From: an uncultured Methylophaga sp.
GTDB lineage: Bacteria; Pseudomonadota; Gammaproteobacteria; GCF-002020875
Assembly: GCA_937877715.1 (NCBI GenBank)
Contig: CALEHW010000013.1
Span: 1-64,000 of the forward strand
Length of the DNA stretch: 64,000 nt
Direction: 5' to 3'
Made by a program: the position numbers and the translations under genes. Within the stretch, counting starts at the first letter, position 1; the number at the start of each line of letters is the position of its first letter. The notes beneath the pieces are model-generated. The model was not told where the DNA came from. It did no database searches and was given only the letters and a program-made list of their open reading frames with translations. This document shows, piece after piece, positions 25,922 to 34,010 of this stretch.

Positions 25922-27061
25922 TTAGCGGATTCCGCGCAGGTAGAGCCACTCAAATAGCAGTTTTGCCCAATGGAAGAGGCAGGTCTTGAGGATGATTGCC
26001 CTCTTCATGTCACGATAGACCAGTATTCCGGAGTTGACTGAGTCAACGATACAGACCAGCTCCACCTTGAACTGGTGATTCTCCGGGCTACCAGAGATAT
26101 CCGAAAGCATGTTTTTTACTGCAGACTCGGCCTGCAGATCGGCCATATGGGCCTGTTTAGGCATCCACCCCGGCCCAGGGAAACTGCCACAGTCGCCAGC
26201 CACATAGATCTTTGCAAACCCCGGAACCCGGCCAGCCTTGTCAGCGACCACAAACCCCCCGGGTGAGAGCGGCAATCCACTCTCGGCCAGCCACTTGGGG
26301 CCGGTTAATCCAGGCATGAAGAGGGTGAGATTGCTCTCGAACTCCCCTCCTTTGGTAATGATGCTGCTGTCGGTAAATCCCTTCATCTTGTGGCCGAGGT
26401 GGGTCTCAATTCCTCGCTTCTTCATCTCCCTTAACAACCCCTGAACTGCCTTGGGACCAAGCCGCTTGCCTGGTTCTGGTGCAGGGCTGAAAAAGACTAG
26501 GTTGAAGTGGTCACGGCGCCCCTGCTTACACAGCAGGGTATCGATTCCATAGAGAAACTCGAAGACTGGGCCGCCACGCATTGCTGCCGGCTCTTTGGGG
26601 TTGCCACTAAACCCCATAGCGATGGTTCCACCGTCCATCTCTGCAAGTCGGTCACGAAGCTGTTCCCCTGCATGAATTCCATCACAAGGGATAATGACAT
26701 GCTCCTTAACGCCGGGGAGCTTGCGGATAAAGCGGGCTCCACTGGCAATTAGCAGGCGATCATATGAGAGTGGTCCCTGGTCGGTGCTGACCTGACTGTT
26801 CTGTGGGTCCAAGCCAGTGACACTGCCCTGAAAGTAGCGCACGTTGAAGCGGGCAAAAAAGGTGCCGAGCGGAATCTCCAGATCCTCACGTGATCGTAGT
26901 CCGGAGGGGATCCAAACAGTACTGGGAAGGTAGGAGAATATAGGACGAGGCGCAACAACAGTTATTGAGCCATCAAAGCGATTTTTGCGTAGTGTCCTGA
27001 CAGCCTTTAGTGCGGCAAAACCGGCACCAAGGATTACTATTTTCTCTCTATCCAGCTCCAT
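25922..27061 (-). CDS. SQR-like FAD-dependent oxidoreductase
   Basis: This 379-residue flavoprotein belongs to the sulfide:quinone oxidoreductase/NDH-2-like disulfide-reductase superfamily. It has an N-terminal dinucleotide site (VILGAGFAALKAV), the second FAD motif IYVAGDCGSF and a C-terminal amphipathic anchor (FHWAKLLFEWLYLRG). Two SQR-type cysteines are present (C126 in IIPCDG and C337 in ELVCIVD). The middle cysteine expected before the GPVFEF block is absent (FSGNPKEPAAMRGGPVFEF). It may act on sulfide, another sulfur species or NADH. It is in an operon with the TlpA-like gene 12 bases upstream. Confidence 0.85.
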   Translation of the reverse strand: MELDREKIVILGAGFAALKAVRTLRKNRFDGSITVVAPRPIFSYLPSTVWIPSGLRSREDLEIPLGTFFARFNVRYFQGSVTGLDPQNSQVSTDQGPLSYDRLLIASGARFIRKLPGVKEHVIIPCDGIHAGEQLRDRLAEMDGGTIAMGFSGNPKEPAAMRGGPVFEFLYGIDTLLCKQGRRDHFNLVFFSPAPEPGKRLGPKAVQGLLREMKKRGIETHLGHKMKGFTDSSIITKGGEFESNLTLFMPGLTGPKWLAESGLPLSPGGFVVADKAGRVPGFAKIYVAGDCGSFPGPGWMPKQAHMADLQAESAVKNMLSDISGSPENHQFKVELVCIVDSVNSGILVYRDMKRAIILKTCLFHWAKLLFEWLYLRGIR

Positions 27062-27073
27062 GATAAAATTATC

Positions 27074-27649
27074 CTACTCCAGAATGATGGGCTTTATTTC
27101 ATGTTCAAACGAAAGCTTGCTTAGTTGACCACGGTGAATATAGCGAATCTGCCCCTCACGATCGATTATTACGGTATATGGGAGAACCTGGTTGCTGTTT
27201 CCCCACTTTGACATAATTTCGCTGCTGGTGGTTAGCAGAACTGGATAGTTTATCTCCAGGGTACGGGTAAAATTTTTAACCTTGTCGGGATCGTCGATAC
27301 CAATACCAATAATCTGCAACCCATTGACGCCATACTCGTTCTGATATTCGATAAATTCTGGGATCTCGTATTTACAAGGCGGGCACCAGGTTGCCCAGAA
27401 GTTAAGCATGATTACCTTCCCCTTCCAGTCACTTAGTTGGTGGAGATTCCCTTCTGTATCCTCCAGGTAGAATGGTGGGATATCCCATGCGCTGGTTACT
27501 CCACCATCAAGCTGAAAATCTATGGTACGTGGTGCAGAGGATGCCGTTGGTTGCTCTGCCACCCAGAGGCCGCCGAGCTTATAGGCAACAATGGCGGCAA
27601 CAACTAGTAATATCCAGTAGAGAGCAGTAGTAAACCTGTTTTTATCCAT
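27074..27649 (-). CDS. TlpA-family thiol-disulfide oxidoreductase
   Basis: The 191-residue protein has one N-terminal membrane anchor (YWILLVVAAIVAYKLG) and a periplasmic TlpA/ResA-like thioredoxin domain with MLNFWATWCPPCKYEIPEF. These proteins reduce periplasmic disulfides, often in cytochrome maturation or sulfur metabolism. It precedes the SQR-like gene on the same strand with a 12-base gap, suggesting a joint periplasmic redox role. Confidence 0.93.
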   Translation of the reverse strand: MDKNRFTTALYWILLVVAAIVAYKLGGLWVAEQPTASSAPRTIDFQLDGGVTSAWDIPPFYLEDTEGNLHQLSDWKGKVIMLNFWATWCPPCKYEIPEFIEYQNEYGVNGLQIIGIGIDDPDKVKNFTRTLEINYPVLLTTSSEIMSKWGNSNQVLPYTVIIDREGQIRYIHRGQLSKLSFEHEIKPIILE

Positions 27650-27690
27650 AATAGTGTGCTGCCTCCCCTTAGTCTGATGGCGAGTATATC

Positions 27691-28362
27691 CTACTCTCTA
27701 TCCTTCTCGAATAGCAGATCCCATACTCCATGTCCGAGCCTTAGGCCGCGTTTCTCAAATTTTGTGATAGGGCGGGATTCAGGGCGCGAGGCAAAATTTC
27801 CCGCTCCTGACAGGTTGTTGAGGCCGCTCTCCTGACTTAGGACCTCCATCATCCGCTCTGCATAGTCTTCCCAGTCTGTTGCCAGGTGAAACAGCCCGCC
27901 GGGTTTGAGACGGCTGAGAACCATAGTTACGAATTCAGGCTGTACGATACGACGTTTATGGTGTCGTTTCTTATGCCAAGGGTCAGGGAAGAAGAGCATG
28001 ACTGAATCGAGGTTATTTTCCGCAAGCTGATGGCCGAGCACTTCAATGGCGTCATGTTTCAGCAGACGTATATTGGTGATCTCGTTTTTTTCAATTTCAT
28101 CCAGCAGTCGCCCAACACCGGGGCGATGAACCTCGATCCCAAGGTAGTTATTCTCGGGGTGTGCCTGCGCCATCTCCAGCAGCGCATGACCCATTCCAAA
28201 ACCTATCTCGAGATGGAGAGGGGCGTTACGATTGAACAGTACGGTAGGATCAATGGGGGTTTCCGGATTAATTCCAAATTGTGGCCAGAGTCTATCCAGC
28301 GCGCTCTTCTGGCTCTTTGTCATCCGTCCCTCGCGACGAACAAAGGAGCGAATATGACGCAT
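27691..28362 (-). CDS. trmB: tRNA (guanine-N7)-methyltransferase TrmB
   Basis: TrmB makes m7G46 in tRNAs. The 223-residue protein has the SAM-binding LEIGFGMGHALLEMA motif, NYLGIEVHRPGVG, and the diagnostic FFPDPWHKKRHHKRRIV segment. It follows thiG by 14 bases on the minus strand, an order (thiS-thiG-trmB) common in gammaproteobacteria. Confidence 0.97.
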   Translation of the reverse strand: MRHIRSFVRREGRMTKSQKSALDRLWPQFGINPETPIDPTVLFNRNAPLHLEIGFGMGHALLEMAQAHPENNYLGIEVHRPGVGRLLDEIEKNEITNIRLLKHDAIEVLGHQLAENNLDSVMLFFPDPWHKKRHHKRRIVQPEFVTMVLSRLKPGGLFHLATDWEDYAERMMEVLSQESGLNNLSGAGNFASRPESRPITKFEKRGLRLGHGVWDLLFEKDRE

Positions 28363-28376
28363 TTTTTTTGGAGCAA

Positions 28377-29162
28377 TCAGAGAAACATACCATCCAGGGG
28401 CGATGAGGCGCTGGCATAGGCCTTCTTGGGCATACGTCCGGCAAGAAATGCCTCACGTCCCGCCTCAATTCCCTTCTTCATTGCAGATGCCATAAGTACA
28501 GGATCCTTGGCAGCCGCAATTGCGGTATTCATCAGCACTCCGTCACAACCAAGCTCCATTGCGATAGCTGCATCCGAGGCAGTGCCGACACCGGCGTCAA
28601 CCAGAATGGGTACGTTGGCATTCTCTACAATTAGTCGAATATTGTGGGGGTTGCGAACTCCCAGACCAGAGCCTATGGGGGCAGCCAGCGGCATTACTGC
28701 AACACAGCCCATCTCCTCCAGGCGTTTGGCAATTAGAGGGTCATCAGTGGTGTAAACCATTACCTTGAAACCATCCTTGATCAGAGTCTCGGCAGCCTCC
28801 AGGGTGGCGGTAACATCTGGGTATAGGGTCTTCTCATCACCCAGCACCTCCAATTTCACCAAGTCATGGCCATTCAGAAGTTCACGGGCCAGGCGACAGG
28901 TACGAATCGCATCATCGGCGGTGAAGCAGCCCGCAGTGTTGGGGAGAATGGTATATTTTTCGGGGGGGATGGCATCCAGTAGATTTGGTTCGTCAGGATT
29001 CTGTCCAATATTGGAGCGACGGATGGCAACAGTCACGATCTCTGCCCCACTGGCCTCGGTCGCCAGTCTGGTCTCCTCGAGATCCTTATACTTTCCCGAT
29101 CCCACCAGCAGGCGGGAGTGGTATCTTTCTCCAGCAATTACCAACGTATCATTCTCGGCCAT
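28377..29162 (-). CDS. thiG: Thiazole synthase ThiG
   Basis: ThiG builds the thiazole phosphate ring of thiamine from deoxyxylulose phosphate, dehydroglycine and ThiS-thiocarboxylate. The start at 29162 ([14 protein letters not shown]) gives 261 residues, the family's usual size; the frame is open further upstream but overlaps thiS. Visible motifs are [47 protein letters not shown] and [15 protein letters not shown]. Its Shine-Dalgarno (GAAGGA) lies inside the 3' end of thiS. Confidence 0.97.
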   Translation of the reverse strand: MAENDTLVIAGERYHSRLLVGSGKYKDLEETRLATEASGAEIVTVAIRRSNIGQNPDEPNLLDAIPPEKYTILPNTAGCFTADDAIRTCRLARELLNGHDLVKLEVLGDEKTLYPDVTATLEAAETLIKDGFKVMVYTTDDPLIAKRLEEMGCVAVMPLAAPIGSGLGVRNPHNIRLIVENANVPILVDAGVGTASDAAIAMELGCDGVLMNTAIAAAKDPVLMASAMKKGIEAGREAFLAGRMPKKAYASASSPLDGMFL

Positions 29163-29166
29163 TCTG

Positions 29167-29394
29167 TTATTTTCCTTCTCTGTTATCTGCTGCTGTACCA
29201 CCGCCAATGGCATGGACAATCTCGATTCTGTCACCATCACCAAGCGGTCGTGTCTCATAGCTGCTTCTTGGAATAATCTCCAGATTAATCTCCATGGCAA
29301 CTCTCTTTTCACCCAGCTGCAGGGACTCTACAAGGTCGGCAGCAGTGGATCCGTTGGGAAGTTGGTGGTTTTCACCATTCAGAACAATAACCAT
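29167..29394 (-). CDS. thiS: Sulfur carrier protein ThiS with C-terminal extension
   Basis: ThiS is a ubiquitin-like protein that carries sulfur as a C-terminal thiocarboxylate. The first 66 residues ([45 protein letters not shown]) are canonical. The family normally ends at the Gly-Gly; here nine more residues (TAADNREGK) follow before the TAA. The extension would need removal before ThiF could adenylate the glycine. The thiG Shine-Dalgarno lies in this extension, so loss of an earlier stop is an alternative explanation. Confidence 0.92.
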   Translation of the reverse strand: MVIVLNGENHQLPNGSTAADLVESLQLGEKRVAMEINLEIIPRSSYETRPLGDGDRIEIVHAIGGGTAADNREGK

Positions 29395-29775
29395 TAGATA
29401 GATGTTAATTAATTATTAGGGATTGCAGTTTGAGTTGCGGATTGTCGTTTGATCTACCCATGGTGTCAATGGATAGGGGGTACCTAACCACAACTTGCCC
29501 AGTATTACGTACTATTGTGATTCATGGGGTTTAGTAACCAGGCTGGGTAGCCTGTTGGGGGGGATGTAGCAGAGGGCTCTAAACAGAGGGGTCCATATGT
29601 ATGGGTGAGATTAGGGAATCCCTGAATAAGTCATGTGCGATTGCATACCGCCCATAGCACTCAATATCTTCGCTTTAATCCTGAGCTATATGGGTGTGAT
29701 TCAATTCACACAGACTTGTTCAAAGGTTCCTTAGCGTAATACGCTTAGATTTGAAAAAGATGTTTTCTGGTGTTC
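29395..29775. other. Gene-free gap with CRP-like site
   Basis: No coding frame or known RNA is recognised between thiS and ompW. A perfect CRP-type palindrome TGTGATTCAATTCACA lies at 29695-29710. A near-perfect 19-bp palindrome, CTTAGCGTAATACGCTTAG, lies at 29730-29748, directly after the ompW stop. The first may be a regulator site, and the second could be a weak ompW terminator or an operator. The thiS promoter should lie near 29400-29450 but could not be picked out. Confidence 0.5.
29695..29710. promoter_or_regulatory. CRP/Vfr-type palindromic site
   Basis: TGTGA, six bases, TCACA is an exact match to the core of the CRP consensus. It lies 300 bp upstream of thiS and downstream of ompW, an unusual position for either gene. 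It may serve an unannotated small RNA in this gap, or it may be fortuitous. Confidence 0.4.
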
Positions 29776-30447
29776 CTAAAAACGACGCCCAATTCCAATC
29801 CCAAAGATAACTGGATCTATATCAACATCCACGTGCGCAGCGCCAAGCGTGGTTCCAGTAAAGTGGGCGGTTGTATCCATGTCAATACGTTTCAGATCGG
29901 CATTGATAAACCAATCTTTATCAAGGGCAATATCAACGCCCAATTGTGTTGCAAGCCCCCAGGATGAATCCATCTCAACTTCTGCGCCACTCTGATAGAT
30001 GCCGCCAGTTACCTTCTCGCTGAAGAACTTGGTGTAGTTGATGCCCACACCAGCATATGGGCGAATATCTCCATCTGGAAGGAAGTGATATTGTAGTGTC
30101 AGAGTTGGTGGTAAAGCCCGCGCATTAATAATGTTGTTGTTTGCAGCAATGGTTCCCAGGGCCGGTACATCATGTTTAGAGGTGCCGAGTATAATTTCAC
30201 CGCCCCAGTTTTTTGTAAACATATAGGTGAAATCAAGTTCCAGAATGGTCTCATCTGTAACGCCGACGCTGGATCCGGCTATAGGTGCAAGAGGTGTTCC
30301 AGAAGAAACCACACTGCTGGTCTCATTAGGGTTTATATTGATTACTCTTCCTCGTACCAGCCAATCACCTTGCTCATAAGCCTGACTCAAGGATGATACT
30401 AAGAGTAGGTATATGGTTGATAATGCTGTTGTAAATTTTATATTCAT
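29776..30447 (-). CDS. ompW: OmpW-family outer membrane protein
   Basis: The 223-residue protein has a signal peptide (cleavage after about residue 23, SSLSQA) and an eight-stranded barrel typical of OmpW. Signatures are WLVRGRVININPNETS, FTYMFTKNWGGEIILGT, PPTLTLQYHFLP, IRPYAGVGINYTKFF and the terminal Phe in GIGIGRRF. OmpW forms a narrow hydrophobic channel. A stand-alone gene, with a Shine-Dalgarno (GGAGAAAC) before its ATG. Confidence 0.94.
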   Translation of the reverse strand: MNIKFTTALSTIYLLLVSSLSQAYEQGDWLVRGRVININPNETSSVVSSGTPLAPIAGSSVGVTDETILELDFTYMFTKNWGGEIILGTSKHDVPALGTIAANNNIINARALPPTLTLQYHFLPDGDIRPYAGVGINYTKFFSEKVTGGIYQSGAEVEMDSSWGLATQLGVDIALDKDWFINADLKRIDMDTTAHFTGTTLGAAHVDVDIDPVIFGIGIGRRF

Positions 30448-30881
30448 TTTGTTTCTCCATGGCTATATAGCGCGACAAAAATAAGCTTTTATAAAATATG
30501 ACATATATTAATAAATAAAGAGCACCAAGAAAAGTAACCAACAAATATCAATAAACATATTTTTATTAAGGTTACATCAGACGCTCTAATAAATGATATA
30601 AATTATAAATAAATTATTTAATCAGCATATAAGTGCTGTATATCAACAATTGTAATACTACAGTAAGTTACCTCATCATAGGTTGAGCTGTGGTCTGTAT
30701 TTCAGATATTTCTTCTGTGTAAAGAAAAATTGTTATAGGCAAGGTGGTGGTATGGTGAGGTCAGCTGCTCTCAGTAAGGCCGTTAGATGTAGGCATATCG
30801 TTTTGAATTCGAATAATTGCTTGCCATTCACCAGTTCTTTTGCGTAAAGTTGCACCCGATTTTTCCTGATGTGACAGATTT
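30448..30881. other. AT-rich gene-free gap
   Basis: This stretch between the divergent ompW and the tRNA-Gly gene is very AT-rich around 30470-30660 and contains only short frames without supporting signals. It presumably holds the ompW promoter and the tRNA promoter. No repeat, insertion sequence or structured RNA was recognised. Confidence 0.5.
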
Positions 30882-30955
30882 GCGGGTGTAGTTCAATGGT
30901 AGAACTCCAGCTTCCCAAGCTGGTCACGTGGGTTCGATTCCCATCACCCGCTCCA
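30882..30955 (+). tRNA. tRNA-Gly(CCC)
   Basis: A complete cloverleaf of 74 nt is visible. The acceptor stem GCGGGTG pairs with CACCCGC, the D arm contains GTTCAATGGTAGAAC, and the anticodon stem CCAGC/GCTGG encloses the loop TTCCCAA with anticodon CCC. The T arm is TGGGTTCGATTCCCA and the 3' end is an encoded CCA. Confidence 0.97.
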
Positions 30956-31014
30956 AAATTTACTTATCCCCACTTCTGCCATATACTGCGCCGTTGCTGG
31001 TAGTGGTAGGTTGA

Positions 31015-31101
31015 TGCGTGCCTAATGGCACGCACCCTTCGGGGGCCTATAGCAGTCCCGACACCCTATGGGATGTCGGTCAATTCCCGTCACCCGCTCC
31101 A
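31015..31101 (+). repeat. Structured spacer with duplicated tRNA-Gly 3' end
   Basis: About 120 bases after tRNA-Gly, positions 31077-31101 repeat the 3' end of that tRNA, including the identical last 12 bases TCACCCGCTCCA. Two strong hairpins precede it: TGCGTGCC/GGCACGCA (31015-31034) and CCGACACCC/GGG-A-TGTCGG (31058-31079). This could be a decayed second tRNA gene or a trace of integration at the tRNA 3' end. It does not form a complete cloverleaf. Confidence 0.6.
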
Positions 31102-31119
31102 GAATAGATATAGGAAATT

Positions 31120-31392
31120 ATGATGGCAAAAACAGTACAGTGCGTGAAACTGGGACGTGAGGCAGGGGGTTTGGAGCGTCTACCATACCCGGGAGATCTG
31201 GGGCAGAGAATATTTGATAATGTCTCGGCTGAGGGGTGGCAGATGTGGATGCAGCAGCAGACCATGCTTATTAATGAGAACCGTCTTAATATGGGTGAGG
31301 CGAAATCAAGAAAATTCCTTGAGGAGCAGATGGAGGCCTTCTTTTTTGGTAAAGGCGGAGAAAAACCAGAGGGATATATCCCAATCACTTGA
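31120..31392 (+). CDS. yggX: YggX-type oxidative damage protection protein
   Basis: YggX is thought to protect Fe-S enzymes from oxidation or to traffic Fe(II). The 90-residue protein (89 from the second ATG) matches the family in length and carries VQCVKLGREAGGLERLPYPG with the conserved Cys, then GQRIFDNVSAEGWQMWMQQQ and KGGEKPEGYIP. It sits between tRNA-Gly and tRNA-Phe rather than after mutY. Confidence 0.95.
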   Translation: MMAKTVQCVKLGREAGGLERLPYPGDLGQRIFDNVSAEGWQMWMQQQTMLINENRLNMGEAKSRKFLEEQMEAFFFGKGGEKPEGYIPIT

Positions 31393-31470
31393 CCAAAGCC
31401 TCGTGATGCGATTCAATACGCATCCTGTTTTGAGGTTGCGGCCATAAAAAATAGACCATACACAGTATCT

Positions 31471-31546
<76 letters not shown>

Positions 31547-31554
31547 TTCATGAA

Positions 31555-31584
31555 AACCTGTCGATTCTGCCGGCAGGTTTTTTT
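31555..31584 (+). terminator. Terminator after tRNA-Phe
   Basis: The stem AACCTGTCG/CGGCAGGTT (one G-T pair) has a 7-base loop and is followed by a T run, a typical intrinsic terminator. Confidence 0.85.
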
Positions 31585-31674
31585 ATTGTAATAGCTGTAT
31601 AATGAACCGCCTATATTGCATAACCAAGGCGAGCCCTTCACTAGGGCCGGGTTTTTTGCGGACGCAGGTTGTTT

Positions 31675-31887
31675 ATGGACCAGAAAAAAATCGATCGAGC
31701 GCTGGAAATCGTTGGCCAGATGGGTTGCGAAAAGACGCGGGAGATCATTCGTCAACTGGATGCGGGGGAGGATATACACCCCTGTGACAAGCTATCTATT
31801 GATGAGTGTCAGTCAATGCTTGAAGAGCTGAAAGAGGTGATGTCAGTCTACGGTGATGACTGTTGTCCAATACCAAGTCTGCAGTAA
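31675..31887 (+). CDS. Small hypothetical protein
   Basis: A 70-residue, helix-rich acidic protein (MDQKKIDRALEIVGQMGCEK at the start) with four cysteines, including a DDCCPIP motif near the C-terminus. No family is recognised. ATG 31675 is preferred; a TTG at 31669 would add two residues. Upstream at 31630-31660 a GCCC/GGGC hairpin with a T run resembles a terminator, so it may have its own promoter after that or be read at low level. Coding status is supported by amino-acid composition only. Confidence 0.6.
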   Translation: MDQKKIDRALEIVGQMGCEKTREIIRQLDAGEDIHPCDKLSIDECQSMLEELKEVMSVYGDDCCPIPSLQ

Positions 31888-31968
31888 CTGCCCGATAAAT
31901 ATATTGCGCTCCCTCGTTTCCCGGTTTTCGCTTATGCAGGGATGGTGAGCTGTTTGGGTGCTCCCTAC

Positions 31969-32769
31969 CTAGAGATAGCGTGACCAGTTACGCTCCCCCT
32001 TGCCGAAGACAAAAAAGTGCGGATTCAATAGCGATTCCTTGGTGTTATAGCTCAGGGGATTCATTGCGGTATCGGTTATCTGCCCCCCGGCCTCCTCAAC
32101 AATGCACTGTGCGGCTGCAGTATCCCACTCAGAGGTTGGTCCCAGTCGCGGATAGAGATCCGCCTTCCCCTCGGCAATCAGACAGGATTTGAGAGAGCTG
32201 CCCATCGGAAAGATGCGGTGTGAACCGATCTTGTCGAGAAACTGGGTAATCACCTCATTGCTGTGGGAGCGGCTCCCAGCAACCACCAGCTGCTCTCCGG
32301 ATGGAACCCGGGCATGGATCTTTTTGGGAGGGTGGTCTGGCAGCTGTTTCCAAGCGCCGCCATTACGCCAAGCGTAGTAGAGTATGCCATTTACGGGCAC
32401 CTGAATGACCCCAATAATTGGGTGCCCGTTTTCGATCAGGGCAATATTGACGGTAAATTCACCATTCCTCTTGATAAATTCGCGGGTGCCGTCGAGCGGG
32501 TCGATCAGCCAGTAACGCTGCCACTGCGACCTCTCTGCAAATGGGATCGATTCGGACTCCTCGGAGAGGATGGGAATATCCGGGGTGAGTCTCTTTAGCT
32601 CCTCAAGGATTGTTCTATGGGCTGCCAGATCCGCATCTGTCAGGGGGGTCTTGTCCTCCTTGTCGGTGACGGTAAAGTCAGCCTCGTAAATTTCCAGGAT
32701 CTTCTCTCCGGCGCGGTGTGCCAGGGTGGTGAGGGGGGCGATCAGTGGCTTCAGCTCCAGTGGGTTCAT
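31969..32769 (-). CDS. cysQ: 3'(2'),5'-bisphosphate nucleotidase CysQ
   Basis: CysQ hydrolyses 3'-phosphoadenosine 5'-phosphate formed in sulfate assimilation. The 266-residue protein is an IMPase-fold enzyme with metal-binding ILSEESE, WLIDPLDGTREFIKRNGEFT and SEWDTAAAQCIVEEAGG. It overlaps nudE by four bases on the same strand. The nudE-cysQ pair beside yrfG is a conserved gammaproteobacterial arrangement. Confidence 0.96.
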   Translation of the reverse strand: MNPLELKPLIAPLTTLAHRAGEKILEIYEADFTVTDKEDKTPLTDADLAAHRTILEELKRLTPDIPILSEESESIPFAERSQWQRYWLIDPLDGTREFIKRNGEFTVNIALIENGHPIIGVIQVPVNGILYYAWRNGGAWKQLPDHPPKKIHARVPSGEQLVVAGSRSHSNEVITQFLDKIGSHRIFPMGSSLKSCLIAEGKADLYPRLGPTSEWDTAAAQCIVEEAGGQITDTAMNPLSYNTKESLLNPHFFVFGKGERNWSRYL

Positions 32770-33314
32770 TGCTGCCCCATCTCTCGTACCATGAAGAGAG
32801 CAGCTATAGTGCGTGCCTCGGTCATATCATCCTGCGCCATAAGCTCGTTGAGCCGACTCAAGCTCCAAGGAACCACCTCAATCTCCTCCGGCTCATCACC
32901 GGGCAAACTCTTTTCGTAGAGCTCCCTTCCCACCACGATATGGGTGGTATGGCCAAGGTATCCGGGGGCGATGGTAACGGAGTCGATATGGTCCAGTTGG
33001 TTGGCCCCATAACCAACCTCCTCCATCATCTCCCGGTTGGCGGCTTGCAGGATTGACTCACCGGCATCGATCTTCCCCTTTGGCAGTGCCAGCTCATAAC
33101 GCCCGACACCGACAGCATACTCTCTGATCATCAGCACCGTATCGTCATCCAGCATGGGGACAATCAGCACAGCCCCACGTGAGGAGCTTCTGAGCCGCTC
33201 CCACTGCACCTCGATTCCATTGGAAAAGCGCAGGTCAACAGTCTCGACGGTAAAGAGCTTACTCTTGACGCAGATCTCGGTCTTCAGGATCTCCGGTGGA
33301 TTTCGGTTTTGCAT
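32766..33314 (-). CDS. nudE: ADP compounds hydrolase NudE
   Basis: NudE is a Nudix hydrolase acting on ADP-ribose, Ap3A and NADH. The 182-residue protein has the Nudix box GKIDAGESILQAANREMMEE followed by VGYG. The flanking VERLRSSSRGAVLIVP-like strand region (with W in the third position) and YLGHTTHIVVGRELY are typical. Divergent from yrfG, with a 20-bp gap between the two starts, so the two promoters must overlap the genes or each other. Confidence 0.95.
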   Translation of the reverse strand: MQNRNPPEILKTEICVKSKLFTVETVDLRFSNGIEVQWERLRSSSRGAVLIVPMLDDDTVLMIREYAVGVGRYELALPKGKIDAGESILQAANREMMEEVGYGANQLDHIDSVTIAPGYLGHTTHIVVGRELYEKSLPGDEPEEIEVVPWSLSRLNELMAQDDMTEARTIAALFMVREMGQQ

Positions 33315-33334
33315 AAGGGTTATCCTACCCCACT

Positions 33335-33991
33335 ATGGTTGACTGGTCACAAATAGAAACGGTTCTGCTGGATATGGATGGAACTCTACTGGATCTCCAT
33401 TTTGACAACTACTTCTGGCTCGAGCATGTTCCGCTGCGTTATGCAGAGAAGAGGGAGATGGGGCTGGAGAGCGCCAAGGATGAGCTGTTTCGGCGCTACA
33501 AGGAGATTGAGGGAACCATAGAGTGGTACTGCGTAGACCACTGGAGCAGGGAGCTTGATCTCGATATTTTGCAACTTAAAGAGGAGGTGCACTACCTGAT
33601 TGCAGAGCACCCCCATGTGCGGGATTTTCTTGCGGCGGTGCGGGGGTCGGGGCGACGTGCCGTGTTGGTTACCAATGCCCACGGCAAGAGCTTGGCTCTG
33701 AAGATGCGCAAGACAGAGCTTGGCACCTATCTTGATGCCACTCTCTGTGCTCACGACTTTGGCTTACCGAAGGAGAGCCCGGAGTTTTGGGAGAGGCTGC
33801 AGGAGGCGGAACCATTTGATCCAAGACGCACCTTATTGGTTGATGATAGCCTCAATGTGCTGCGTTCAGCGCAGCAGTACGGGATTCATCATCTGTTGGC
33901 GATTCACCAACCCGATACAAAAAATCCTCCAAAGGATGTGGAGGATTTTGCTGCCATCTACCACTTCAGTGAGCTGTTGCCAATCCCATAA
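33335..33991 (+). CDS. yrfG: GMP/IMP nucleotidase YrfG (HAD family)
   Basis: YrfG dephosphorylates purine mononucleotides. The 218-residue HAD-like protein has motif I LLDMDGTLLDLHFDNYFW, motif II VLVTNAHGKS and the C-terminal LLVDDSLNVLRSAQQYGI. Its place next to nudE and cysQ matches E. coli. Confidence 0.95.
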   Translation: MVDWSQIETVLLDMDGTLLDLHFDNYFWLEHVPLRYAEKREMGLESAKDELFRRYKEIEGTIEWYCVDHWSRELDLDILQLKEEVHYLIAEHPHVRDFLAAVRGSGRRAVLVTNAHGKSLALKMRKTELGTYLDATLCAHDFGLPKESPEFWERLQEAEPFDPRRTLLVDDSLNVLRSAQQYGIHHLLAIHQPDTKNPPKDVEDFAAIYHFSELLPIP

Positions 33992-34010
33992 GGGCAACAG
34001 CAGACATCGG

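Noticed and set aside
29395-29775. TPP riboswitch before thiS
   Set aside because: Neither the CTGAGA box nor the conserved ACCTGAT...GGATAATGCC-type core was found on the minus strand.
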